Positions 8,368 to 16,915 of a stretch of DNA of 49,492 bases are shown piece by piece. How positions within the stretch are numbered: the stretch's first letter is position 1; the number at the start of each line of letters is the position of its first letter. The notes beneath the pieces were generated by a model. That model was given only the letters and a program-made list of their open reading frames with translations. It did no database searches and was not told the origin of the DNA. This DNA comes from an uncultured Lachnospiraceae bacterium (lineage in GTDB: Bacteria; Bacillota; Clostridia; Lachnospirales; Lachnospiraceae), in the NCBI GenBank assembly GCA_902793845.1, contig CADBFE010000008.1, forward strand, positions 1 through 49,492, written 5' to 3'. Made by a program: the position numbers and the translations under genes.

Positions 8368-11017
8368 TTTCTTTATTGCGTTTGCGTAACTCCGGTTTAA
8401 AATTAGGATTAATTACGAAAAGAATCATTAATAGCATAAGTGAAATCGAAGAGATAATTGCTCCTGTCTTTAATCCAGGCACATGATACTTAAATTCTAA
8501 ATCATAATACCCCTTAGGTAATTGTAAACCAATAAATGCATCGTTAATTAATTTTACAGGTTCTATTTTTACTCCGTTTGCCCTAATTTCCCATCCTTCA
8601 TCATATGGTATAGATGTAAACAACACTTTATTATCCTCAAAGATATTTATGTTACCTTTAACATATCCATTGTCATAATCAGTAACTGTCATTTGATTAT
8701 CTTTCAATGAATCATACAAATTATAAAATTCATCCTTATTATAATAATAAAAATTATATTCTTTAGGAGTCTCAAATAATGTATACATCCCATCCATCAT
8801 AAACAATGCTATCTCAAAACCATCATCCAATCTTATCATTTGTTTAATAAAAGACCCTGTTACACGCTCATATTTATTAAATACTCCCGTCATACCATCA
8901 CAAATAATTGGTGCTTTATTATCAAAAACTGAATATCCATAGTCAAACTGGACATACGCATCTCGTTGATCATAAGGGACTGTAAAGAATAAGAAACCAT
9001 ATTCTTCTTCATTTTCTGGATCTAAGCCAAATGCAAAATTGCCCTCTTCATCCTGCATTATCACAATTCCTGCATCTCTTACATCTATTCCTTCTGTTAT
9101 TTTATCATATAAAACATATTCATCACCAGAAATGCATTTTGCCAAACTATTAATATTTTCAAATTGATTTCTATCTAAAAAACTAAAATCAATAATATCC
9201 TCGTCAACAATAAAACCAAGAGATAACGCCGTATTATTTTTTTCAACCTGTGCATGCTGATCAAAATCCATGACATAATCTCTATGATAACCAAATCCAA
9301 CATTTTCAATATTGTAACGTACAGCCAGAAGCATTCTTGTAAAATCAGTTAAGCCATTGCAAAAAATATCACGGGGTGAAGTCATGAGCCCTAAATATTC
9401 CAAGGCTTTCCTGACTTCATAATTTTCCATATTTGTAAATGAAGAAATTCCATTGTAATTAAAGTAGAGAGGTGCATTTGTGATATAATCTCCCTCTGAA
9501 CTTATACGGTAAAATCCATCTTTGTCTTCATTTATATATTCCAGAGCATCATTTACAGTATCATTCCATAATTTATATGTATCTGTATTATTATGAGGAT
9601 ACAAACCCGGATTTTTATAATATCCGGAATATCCGTTCACCACAGTCTCTGCTATCACAATCATTACAAGAAGCATTTCCATGCCCTTTTTATTATTTTC
9701 CGAATTATTGTATTTTTCATAAAGACTTAGCCAAACAAAATAACCAATCAGAAAAGAAGCATTGATTATCAGGTATTTCCAAGTATTTTTCGGATATGAT
9801 AAATATTCCATCTGATACAAAGGTTGAATATATTTACACACAACATAAATACCTATGTTGATAAAAATCAGAAGGAATAATATCTTTTTTTTGATATCAG
9901 TGATATATTCTGATTGTTTGCAGGCAACAACACAAAGAAGAAAACTGATAATAAAAGAAAATCTGTACGGATCCCCGTCCGGAGCATCAAAAAGATGCCA
10001 AAACAAATATAACGGCTTTAATAAACATGATATAAACATTATGACAATCAAAGTTGTGAAAACTATTTTTTCGTCAGATTTTATCCTTTTATTAAAAAAA
10101 TACAGCGGGAATAGTATAAGCGTTGGTAATCCGCAGTATATATATGGATAAACCGTATAATAGCCACATACCTGCCCAACAAACAACTGATTGTAGATAT
10201 CAAGTATGTTTAATTTATGCATTTCAACCATGGAAGTTGCGTCTTCTGCATATTTTGTCATTATAAAATAGGCAGTAGGATATAATATTACCCCCAATAA
10301 TCCGGCTGTGAAAACTATCACGAGTCCAAAAATCAGTAATTTTTTAATGATAGTTTTTAAACTATAATTATTAATAAAAATCATATATAGGATTAGATAA
10401 AACAAACTGAAAAAACCTACTATATATGCTGAATAATAAAAATTTAAAAATATATATAAATATGCTCCGCTCATCATTCTGAATTTACCGTTATCAGCAA
10501 ATTTTGATACTAAAAACAAAATAAGTGGTAACATATAAATCGCGTCCGCAAATTGTAAAATTGCCGGTACATAAACAACCCAAAAAGCGCACATTGCATA
10601 ACATACTGAAAATATAACTGTACGTATACCTTTTATATTCCAAACCTTATCCATATACAGATAGAAGAAACATGAGGTAAGACCGGCTTTAATTATGAGG
10701 ATTACAACCGTAATAATAGAATAGTCAAAATTATGAAAAATCAGATAAAACGGCATCGATATATTAAAAATCATCATTCCGGATAAACCGATATACGAAT
10801 TAATTCCAAGTTCTGACGCCCACGTGTATGAGACACTCTTCCCCTTTATTAAATTATCATAAAAAGTCATAAACGAAGGAATAACACCATCTAGTGTATC
10901 ACCGTCAAGCAAAATATATTTGCCCCCAGCCATTTGAGAGTATGAAAGAAACATATAATACGCCAAGGCACCCAAAATAAAACTTAATATATAATTGTTT
11001 TTGCAAATATTTTTCAT
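8348..11017 (-). CDS. YfhO-family polytopic membrane protein, paralogue 1 (first of the tandem array)
   Basis: The 889-residue membrane protein is first in the transcribed order. Its N-terminal helix SFILGALAYYMFLSYSQMAG is the closest match to the relic at 2898-3047. The outer loop has GDTLDGVIP, with the Asp conserved in all three copies. The large C-terminal domain ends with LFTSIPYDEGWEIRANGVK, a membrane helix and a charged tail, as in YfhO. The ATG at 11017 is preferred over an upstream TTG at 11029. The ribosome site is weak (GAGATTGAAG). About 430 bases without a gene precede it, so its promoter should lie there, although I see no strong consensus. Paralogue 1 resembles paralogue 3 more than paralogue 2 by eye. 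Confidence 0.88.
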   Translation of the reverse strand: MKNICKNNYILSFILGALAYYMFLSYSQMAGGKYILLDGDTLDGVIPSFMTFYDNLIKGKSVSYTWASELGINSYIGLSGMMIFNISMPFYLIFHNFDYSIITVVILIIKAGLTSCFFYLYMDKVWNIKGIRTVIFSVCYAMCAFWVVYVPAILQFADAIYMLPLILFLVSKFADNGKFRMMSGAYLYIFLNFYYSAYIVGFFSLFYLILYMIFINNYSLKTIIKKLLIFGLVIVFTAGLLGVILYPTAYFIMTKYAEDATSMVEMHKLNILDIYNQLFVGQVCGYYTVYPYIYCGLPTLILFPLYFFNKRIKSDEKIVFTTLIVIMFISCLLKPLYLFWHLFDAPDGDPYRFSFIISFLLCVVACKQSEYITDIKKKILFLLIFINIGIYVVCKYIQPLYQMEYLSYPKNTWKYLIINASFLIGYFVWLSLYEKYNNSENNKKGMEMLLVMIVIAETVVNGYSGYYKNPGLYPHNNTDTYKLWNDTVNDALEYINEDKDGFYRISSEGDYITNAPLYFNYNGISSFTNMENYEVRKALEYLGLMTSPRDIFCNGLTDFTRMLLAVRYNIENVGFGYHRDYVMDFDQHAQVEKNNTALSLGFIVDEDIIDFSFLDRNQFENINSLAKCISGDEYVLYDKITEGIDVRDAGIVIMQDEEGNFAFGLDPENEEEYGFLFFTVPYDQRDAYVQFDYGYSVFDNKAPIICDGMTGVFNKYERVTGSFIKQMIRLDDGFEIALFMMDGMYTLFETPKEYNFYYYNKDEFYNLYDSLKDNQMTVTDYDNGYVKGNINIFEDNKVLFTSIPYDEGWEIRANGVKIEPVKLINDAFIGLQLPKGYYDLEFKYHVPGLKTGAIISSISLMLLMILFVINPNFKPELRKRNKENEFKDE

Positions 11018-11454
11018 TGCTATCTTCAATCTCTATAACCTCAAATATAAAAATCTTATATTAATAAACTAAACACAAAGCTCCGATTGTAAAATAAATC
11101 CGAAAAAGTGACTATAATTAAAAGTCCACAGAGCAAACTTCTTCGATAAAATGTTTGATGCTATACAAAATCCAGAAACGGACTTATCTATTGAATTATT
11201 ATATTCTACCACAACTACCAATAAAAAAGGTAATCATCTTTCATTTAAGAAATAAATTATTATTACTCTCAGGCATAGAATCTGCGACATCGAAACTTTA
11301 TTATTATGCAAATCCATACACATTTAAGTAGAAGAATCTGTTTATTTCCATAATTGATTAAACCATTTCTTCAATAGAAAAAAAGATTGATTAATCCACT
11401 GCCCAGGAAATCTCAGATATCTATTTAATACATTATTTTGTAATATTTTTTCAT
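11018..11454. other. AT-rich intergenic stretch without a supported gene
   Basis: This 437-base gap separates the pilin terminator from the YfhO array. It holds a 34-codon plus-strand frame (11151-11255) and a minus-strand frame of about 37 codons ending near 11340. Neither has a ribosome site, and I recognise neither product. No inverted-repeat ends, tRNA or transposase remnant was recognised. It probably contains the promoter of the YfhO operon. Confidence 0.5.
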
Positions 11455-11485
11455 AAAAAAACCTCCCCAACTAGGGGAGGTTTTA
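11455..11485 (-). terminator. Intrinsic terminator of the pilin gene
   Basis: On the minus strand, AAAACCTCCCC, a five-base loop and GGGGAGGTTTT form an 11-bp stem that runs into seven T residues. It lies about 20 bases after the pilin stop and is a textbook rho-independent terminator. Confidence 0.92.
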
Positions 11486-11505
11486 AGCTTATCGATTCTA
11501 AAAGA

Positions 11506-12042
11506 TTAGAAAGTTTCTGCTCCTGTAAGTGTTCCTGCATAAATACATGATGATGCAGTATCAGTTGCAGGTGTCTGAGCAGATGTGTTCTTTGCACCTG
11601 AAGCATCTGTGCTAGGAAGATAAACAATAATATTAGATCCATTGGGTCCAAAGTAAACACTAAATGTCTGAGATTTAGCATTGTTAGACTTGAGCTGTTT
11701 CTGAAGTGTAGCATCAATACCTGAAGTTCCGGTTGAAAGAAGATCAGCTACATTTGTTTTGAAAGCAGCAATAGTAGCCTTGCTACAAACTGAGTCAATT
11801 GATGTGTAACTAACTGCAATTGCAGAAGTAACGTCAGTATAGTTCTTGTCTGTAACGATTGCAGGATCCATAACTGTTGTCTGCATAGCAGTTCTTACTG
11901 AATCACAAATCTGTGTGTCTGCTGATACATTTGCCTTTTCAATGTACTTGATGAGCTGAGGTGCCATAACACCAACAAGGATTGCCATGATGGCAATAAC
12001 GATGATAAGTTCTACGAGCGAAAAACCTTTGTTGTTCTTCAT
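11506..12042 (-). CDS. pilA: Type IV major prepilin
   Basis: The 178-residue pilin has a six-residue leader, MKNNKG, and the prepilin peptidase site G|FSLVELIIVIAIMAIL with Phe at +1 and Glu at +5 of the mature protein. The first ~25 mature residues form the hydrophobic assembly helix. The rest is a small Ser/Thr/Ala-rich globular domain with three cysteines, two of which could form a disulfide. The ATG at 12042 is preceded by AGGAG and gives the short leader expected; upstream in-frame codons do not fit. It has its own consensus promoter and a strong terminator, so it is probably transcribed alone at a high level, as for a major subunit. No prepilin peptidase gene is visible in the window. 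Confidence 0.93.
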   Translation of the reverse strand: MKNNKGFSLVELIIVIAIMAILVGVMAPQLIKYIEKANVSADTQICDSVRTAMQTTVMDPAIVTDKNYTDVTSAIAVSYTSIDSVCSKATIAAFKTNVADLLSTGTSGIDATLQKQLKSNNAKSQTFSVYFGPNGSNIIVYLPSTDASGAKNTSAQTPATDTASSCIYAGTLTGAETF

Positions 12043-12116
12043 TTTTGTTTTCTCCTTTTCTTTTTTTGATAGTTTGGAGCTTCGACACACTGTCCTTGCT
12101 CCCCTCGTATGAGTCT

Positions 12117-12145
12117 ATATTATCACTCGGCCTTTTTGATGTAAA
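12117..12145 (-). promoter_or_regulatory. Promoter of the pilin gene
   Basis: Reading the minus strand, TTTACA (12140-12145), a 17-bp spacer and TATTAT-like TAATAT (12117-12122) make a good vegetative promoter. The predicted leader is about 65-70 bases and ends in the AAAAGGAG ribosome site of the pilin. Confidence 0.75.
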
Positions 12146-12191
12146 TACCTGATTAGGCAATTTATTTGTAATTCATTTTCACGAATTAAAA

Positions 12192-12215
12192 TATCCGACA
12201 CAATTGCGCCGGATT
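12192..12215 (-). terminator. Possible weak terminator after the 66-aa orphan gene
   Basis: ATCCG and CGGAT flank a 12-base loop on the minus strand and are followed by ATTTTAATT. The stem is only five base pairs, so this is tentative; it lies just downstream of the small gene's stop. Confidence 0.35.
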
Positions 12216-12227
12216 CAAGTAACAATC

Positions 12228-12428
12228 TCATAATTTCATCCTCTCTGCTCTTACTTCATCCAAGGACAACGGGCGGCCTGCTACTCCTTTCATGCTGTAA
12301 AAATCTATGTCATCCTCATCATTTGCAGTTACAGGCATCAAAATTACTTTAAATAACTGCCCGGCAAAATTATTCGGTAAATTTATTAATTTCAGGTCTT
12401 CTCTTTTAGCATATGTTGTGTATTTCAT
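12228..12428 (-). CDS. Small orphan protein, 66 aa, antitoxin-like in pattern
   Basis: I do not recognise this protein. It has a perfect AGGAGG ribosome site before the ATG at 12428, so it is very likely translated. The N-terminal part, ending LPNNFAGQLFKVILMPV, has the pattern seen in short bacterial proteins of antitoxin type. The C-terminus LSLDEVRAERMKL is a charged helix also reminiscent of antitoxins. No toxin-sized partner lies beside it. It sits alone between pilC and the pilin, with a terminator and an extended -10 promoter in front of it. An orphan antitoxin or a small regulator of the pilus locus is a guess; no function can be assigned. Confidence 0.7.
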   Translation of the reverse strand: MKYTTYAKREDLKLINLPNNFAGQLFKVILMPVTANDEDDIDFYSMKGVAGRPLSLDEVRAERMKL

Positions 12429-12472
12429 TAAGATCAACCTCCTTTTTTATTGTAACTACTCTTTATATTTAT

Positions 12473-12478
12473 ATTATA
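12473..12478 (-). promoter_or_regulatory. Extended -10 promoter of the 66-aa gene
   Basis: TGGTATAAT on the minus strand supplies a consensus -10 with the TGN extension. The expected -35 position has no good match and falls inside the pilC terminator stem. A short leader then leads to the AGGAGG site. Confidence 0.5.
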
Positions 12479-12480
12479 CC

Positions 12481-12510
12481 AAAAATCCGGCACTTTCGTA
12501 CCGGATTTTC
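12481..12510 (-). terminator. Intrinsic terminator after pilC
   Basis: On the minus strand, GAAAATCCGG, a ten-base loop and CCGGATTTTT form a strong stem with a T-rich end, about 35 bases after the pilC stop. Confidence 0.85.
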
Positions 12511-12544
12511 ACATTTATTGTTAATATGTTTATTTCTACTGAAT

Positions 12545-13756
12545 TTATGATGTAAGCGAATCGTACAGTGTAAACATGGGAGCGAAAATAGCGAGCGCCA
12601 TATAACCTACTACAACCGCCATAACCATGATGATTGCAGGCTCCATCATTGTGGTGAGCTGCTCTGTAGCCAGGGCAACGTCTTCCTCGTAGTAGTTAGC
12701 CACGTTCTCAAGCATGGTCTCGATATTACCTGTCTCCTCTCCGATTGAAACCATATGTACGACCATGGGAGGGAAAAGACCACAGCTCTTAAGGGGTTTT
12801 GAAAGAGGGAGGCCTCTCATTACCTGCTCTTTTGCGTCCTTCATCGCTCTCTTATAGAGGAGGTTTTCCATTGACTTACCTGTTATCTCAAGGGCATCAG
12901 TCATCGATACACCAGCTGCCAGAAGTGTACAAAGTGTACGACCAAGTCTTGCACATGCTGACTTAGTCTTGATATTACCGATAAGGGGTATCTTAAGCGC
13001 CATCGAACTTGTTACTTCCTTACCTGCATCGGTAGATGCATACCACTTCCACAAACTGATAGCACCGACAATTATAATAAGCATCAGCCACCACCATGAC
13101 ACAAAGAAATCTGACACATGGACGAGAACCATTGTAGCGGCAGGCATTTCTGTATTAAGATCCGCAAACATTCCCATGAATGTAGGTACTACGAATATCA
13201 TCATTGCAGCAATAACTATTACAAGTACGACTATAAGGATTATCGGGTATGTAACAGCCTTCTTAACTGCCTGATGGAGCTGATCATCCTTCTCAAACTG
13301 GATAGCCATACGCTCAAATGATTTATCAATAGAACCCGATGCTTCACCGGCTTCAACCATGTTGTTGAGCATCTCAGGGAATACACCATCGTTCTTTTTC
13401 ATCGCTGTCGCAAGGGAATCACCTTTTGAAATATCGCGGTGTACATTCTTGATAGCATTCTCAAGAGACTTGTTTTCTGTCTGGTTACCAAGCATTTCAA
13501 AGCAGTCTACAACAGGTACACCGGCTCTGTTGATGCTGGCAAACTGATGACAAAATACTGCGAAATCTCGGGGAGTTACTTTTTTAGCTGCTCCGAGATT
13601 GAGCGTCTTGCCAAGTCCTACTGCCTCTTCACAGCTGATGACTGTAAAGCCCTGATTCTTCAGGAGTTTCATACATTCATCTTTTGTCTTGGCCTCAAGG
13701 ACTTTCTTTTGTTCCTTACCTGAGGAGGTTAAGTACTTACAATTAAACTGTGCCAT
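12545..13756 (-). CDS. pilC: Type IV pilus inner-membrane platform protein
   Basis: The 403-residue protein is a GspF/PilC platform protein, which couples the assembly ATPase to pilin extraction from the membrane. It has the two repeated cytoplasmic GspF domains: the first around residues 65-190, with FCHQFASINRAGVPVVDCFE and EAGEASGSIDKSFERMA, and the second around 265-390, with LGRTLCTLLAAGVSMTDALE and IGEETGNIETMLENVA. Each is followed by a hydrophobic helix, and there is a third helix in the middle. The paired TGSIE/SGSID-like motifs are family hallmarks. The ATG follows AAGGTGGG. It lies about 100 bases after pilB, with a short hairpin between, and ends at a strong terminator. Length is normal. 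Confidence 0.95.
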   Translation of the reverse strand: MAQFNCKYLTSSGKEQKKVLEAKTKDECMKLLKNQGFTVISCEEAVGLGKTLNLGAAKKVTPRDFAVFCHQFASINRAGVPVVDCFEMLGNQTENKSLENAIKNVHRDISKGDSLATAMKKNDGVFPEMLNNMVEAGEASGSIDKSFERMAIQFEKDDQLHQAVKKAVTYPIILIVVLVIVIAAMMIFVVPTFMGMFADLNTEMPAATMVLVHVSDFFVSWWWLMLIIIVGAISLWKWYASTDAGKEVTSSMALKIPLIGNIKTKSACARLGRTLCTLLAAGVSMTDALEITGKSMENLLYKRAMKDAKEQVMRGLPLSKPLKSCGLFPPMVVHMVSIGEETGNIETMLENVANYYEEDVALATEQLTTMMEPAIIMVMAVVVGYMALAIFAPMFTLYDSLTS

Positions 13757-13855
13757 TTGTTCCCACCTTTACTAATTTAATTAGTTTTGTTTTTATTATT
13801 ATCAGCCTCGCCGGGCTGTTTAATACTGCATAATCCAAAGTGCGCGTTATAAATA

Positions 13856-15613
13856 TTATGCTCCCGCTTCGGTCTGCTCTTCCTCAGAGCTCATTGCACT
13901 GGCTGCAGTCTGGGCATCCATATCATATGCCACACGCATCATCTCGGATACTGTAGTGATACCGTCAATTACGTTTCTGGCACCTGACATCTTCAGGGTA
14001 TTCATACCCTCTGCCTTTGCAGTATTCTCAATGATCTCAGCTGTAACCGTCTCATGGAGTACACGTCTGATATTAGCGGATATAGGCATGATCTCATAGA
14101 TAGCTCTTCGTCCCTTGTATCCGTTACCGCACTTATCGCATCCTACCGGTGAATAAATGGTAAGGGGTTTATCCTGGGGCCAGTCAAGGAGCTTCTTTTC
14201 CTGTGGTGTAGCTTCGTGAGGAGCCTTGCAATCAGGGCAGAGTCGCCTTACCAGTCGCTGGGCAATGATACCAACAACCGCATCACCGATCATGTAGGGC
14301 TCAACACCCATATCGATGAGTCGTGTAATTGATGCTGATGTAGAGTTTGTATGTAGTGTAGAGACAACGAGGTGTCCTGTGATAGATGCCTGTACAGCTA
14401 TCTGGGCAGTCTCACCGTCTCGGATCTCACCGATCATGATGATATCCGGGTCCTGACGGAGGATGGATCTTAATGCTGATGCGAATGTCAGTCCGGCTTT
14501 AACATTTACCTGTACCTGGTTGATACCGGCGATGTTGGCCTCGACAGGGTCCTCAACTGTGATAATGTTTACATCAGGTTTATTAAGTTCGTTCAGAACC
14601 GTATAACATGTAGTAGATTTACCGGAACCTGTAGGTCCTGTAACCAGGATGATTCCGTGGGGGTTATTCATGATACCGTCAAGTTTGACCTCATCGTCAG
14701 GATAGAGACCGAGGTTACTCTTGGCCTGAGTCAGTCCCTGCTTCTTGGTAAATCGCATAACCGTCTTTTCGCCGTATACTGTAGGCAGTATGGAAACTCG
14801 GATATCATACTCAACACCGTCTACCACATATGTGATACGACCGTCCTGAGGTTTTCTCTTTTCTGAGATATCAAGACCTGAGACGATCTTGATACGGGCT
14901 GTCATGGCTGAGAGCATGGTACGTGAGTACTCTGCGTCGATCTGAAGCATACCGTCTACTCGGTTACGTACTCGTACGCCGTGCTCCATGGGCTCAACAT
15001 GCATATCGGATGCACCTTCACGGATAGCCTGCTGCATCATGCTTCGTACGATCTTAACGATGGGAGCATCGCCGATAGCGTCGTCTTCTTCTTTATCTTC
15101 CTCATCTCCGTACTCTGCGGCATGCTGGGTCTCAAAGTCCTCAACCGCCTCCATTGTAGATGCTTTACCGTATATCTTATCAAGAATGATGGAAATATTT
15201 CTCTGAGCTGTGAAGTATGGCTCAACCTCCATACCTGATGCCATCTCGACATCATCAATCACGAGGAGGTTGTCAGGCTCTGACATTGCCACTTTGATGA
15301 TATTGATATTGTCCTCATCAAATCCGAAAGGAAGTACCTGATGTTTTTTGATTAGAGCATCGCCAACGATTTCAAGGGCCTTGGGATCGTAATCCTTAAG
15401 TTCCTCTCCCGAAACAGTCTTAAAGCCACGCTCATTTTCCATGAAGTCAGTGAATGCTTCTTCTGAAATAATATTAAGAGCCATCAGGGTCTCACCGAGA
15501 CGGGTACCTCTTGATTTCTGCTCTTCAAGTGCTTTCTGGAGCTGCTCTTCCGTAATGATACCGGCATCGATGAGCATATCTCCGAGTCGCTTCTTAGCAC
15601 CAAAAATTGCCAT
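13856..15613 (-). CDS. pilB: Type IV pilus assembly ATPase
   Basis: The 585-residue GspE/PilB ATPase powers pilus extension at the cytoplasmic face. Residues 1-150 form the N-terminal MshEN-type domain, a fold that in some relatives binds cyclic di-GMP. The ATPase core has GPTGSGKST (Walker A, near 328), the Walker B region DPDIIMIGEIRD, and the His box THTNS-like LHTNSTSASITRL. The zinc-binding CPDC and CDKCGNGYKGR pairs separate PilB from the retraction ATPase PilT. The ATG follows AGGAGG. A short linker at residues 165-180 is unusually acidic. It is followed by pilC, so the two are probably cotranscribed. Confidence 0.96.
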   Translation of the reverse strand: MAIFGAKKRLGDMLIDAGIITEEQLQKALEEQKSRGTRLGETLMALNIISEEAFTDFMENERGFKTVSGEELKDYDPKALEIVGDALIKKHQVLPFGFDEDNINIIKVAMSEPDNLLVIDDVEMASGMEVEPYFTAQRNISIILDKIYGKASTMEAVEDFETQHAAEYGDEEDKEEDDAIGDAPIVKIVRSMMQQAIREGASDMHVEPMEHGVRVRNRVDGMLQIDAEYSRTMLSAMTARIKIVSGLDISEKRKPQDGRITYVVDGVEYDIRVSILPTVYGEKTVMRFTKKQGLTQAKSNLGLYPDDEVKLDGIMNNPHGIILVTGPTGSGKSTTCYTVLNELNKPDVNIITVEDPVEANIAGINQVQVNVKAGLTFASALRSILRQDPDIIMIGEIRDGETAQIAVQASITGHLVVSTLHTNSTSASITRLIDMGVEPYMIGDAVVGIIAQRLVRRLCPDCKAPHEATPQEKKLLDWPQDKPLTIYSPVGCDKCGNGYKGRRAIYEIMPISANIRRVLHETVTAEIIENTAKAEGMNTLKMSGARNVIDGITTVSEMMRVAYDMDAQTAASAMSSEEEQTEAGA

Positions 15614-15796
15614 TGTTTATCCCTCCTAAATTCCGGGCATAATGCACCAGGGCGCACACACCCGTAAAATATTATGCCACAAGACTTTCAAAAAATAAAC
15701 ACTTTTATTAATAAAATGCCATGTTTTTATTTTTTTTCGTGCATCATCGACAATAATGTACTGTCTCATTGTGCAATTGTAATTTGCATACTATAT

Positions 15797-16915
15797 TTAT
15801 ATGACTTCATATCTTCCACCATGTTCTTTCACTACTCCCTTCATGGTCATCTCCATGAGTTCCACCATTATGACATTTACAGGCATGCTTCCTGCCAGCC
15901 CCGAGTAAATCTCCTCTGTTCCTGCCTGCTGCCCTTTATCTTTCAGATATTCATATATCTTTACCTGATTTTTCGATAATCCCGCCGGGGTATGCTTCTT
16001 AATCCCATCAGGATCTTTCGATCCCCACTTCTTCCCCTTTGATGTAAATATTGCCTCCAGCTGATCAAGTATGCACTCAGCATTCATGGCCACTCCGGCA
16101 CCTTCTCTTATGAGATTATTGCAGCCTTTGCTCAGTTCATCCGTATTTCTCCCCGGCACTGCAAATACATCCCTTCCTTGTTCGAGGGCCATGTTTACCG
16201 TGATGGATGTACCGCTCCTCATTCTCGATTCTATTACGAGGACTATGTCCGACAATCCGCTTATGATCCTGTTTCGCTTTGGGAAGTTTGTATTAACCGG
16301 CCTTGTCCCGGGTGGATATTCCGATATAATGCCTCCCTTTTCTTTCAGTGCCTCATATAGTTTTTTATTTCCCGGTGGATAGCAGACATCCGCGCCTGAC
16401 CCCAGTATCCCATAGCTTTTACCGCCTGTATCCACAGCTGCCCTCTGGGATATCCCGTCTATACCGCTGGCCATACCGCTTATCACCGTGACTCCGTTTC
16501 TCGCCATCTCCGTACCAAAGTATTCAGCCATCTCCCTGCCGTAACTGCTGCATGCCCTGGCGCCTATTATCCCTATTGCAGGCTTATCTTCCTCCGGCAG
16601 CTCTCCATAATAAAACAGCCCATACGGGAGCGCTGGTATATTTTTCAGCCTACCCGGATATTCACCCATACCTATGGTCACCAGTTTCATATCAGGATAT
16701 TTTTTTATAAAAATCTCATATTCTTTTTCCGGGTCAAAGTTTTTCCTGTGCTTTGCCAGCACCTCATACTGTTTTTCAGTCAGAACCTTTGCAGTTATCA
16801 GATTCTCTCCGGCAGATTTATATACCGTCTCCTCATCTCCGTATATGGCCAGGAGCCGCCTCATCGCCGCTCCTCCCAGCTCCTCAAGGCATGCGAAAAA
16901 ATATTTATACATCAT
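15797..16915 (-). CDS. dprA: DNA processing protein DprA
   Basis: DprA binds incoming single-stranded DNA during natural transformation and loads RecA on it. The 372-residue protein has an N-terminal helical region, a Rossmann-like core with IIGARACSSYGREMA, VISGMASGIDG and GSGADVCYPP, then NFPKRNRIISGLSD and the C-terminal LIREGAG segment. The last ~70 residues form a winged-helix-like DML1-type domain. Its ATG overlaps the TGA of comM (ATGA), implying translational coupling. Position between comM and pilB places it in a competence/pilus neighbourhood. Many non-competent bacteria keep dprA, so the gene alone does not prove transformation. Length and motifs are normal. Confidence 0.96.
   Translation of the reverse strand: MMYKYFFACLEELGGAAMRRLLAIYGDEETVYKSAGENLITAKVLTEKQYEVLAKHRKNFDPEKEYEIFIKKYPDMKLVTIGMGEYPGRLKNIPALPYGLFYYGELPEEDKPAIGIIGARACSSYGREMAEYFGTEMARNGVTVISGMASGIDGISQRAAVDTGGKSYGILGSGADVCYPPGNKKLYEALKEKGGIISEYPPGTRPVNTNFPKRNRIISGLSDIVLVIESRMRSGTSITVNMALEQGRDVFAVPGRNTDELSKGCNNLIREGAGVAMNAECILDQLEAIFTSKGKKWGSKDPDGIKKHTPAGLSKNQVKIYEYLKDKGQQAGTEEIYSGLAGSMPVNVIMVELMEMTMKGVVKEHGGRYEVI

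Noticed and set aside
3072-11017. Similar DNA blocks in the three YfhO genes as an insertion element or repeat array
   Set aside because: The similarity follows the protein reading frame over whole genes, so it reflects gene duplication, not mobile repeats.
11030-11450. Possible IS or gene remnant between the pilin and YfhO
   Set aside because: Two short frames exist, but neither resembles a transposase or any family I know, and no terminal repeats or target duplications were found.
12215-12481. Shared CCGGATT sequences at 12211 and 12501 as operator repeats
   Set aside because: Each is one arm of a separate hairpin near a 3' gene end, so terminators explain them better.
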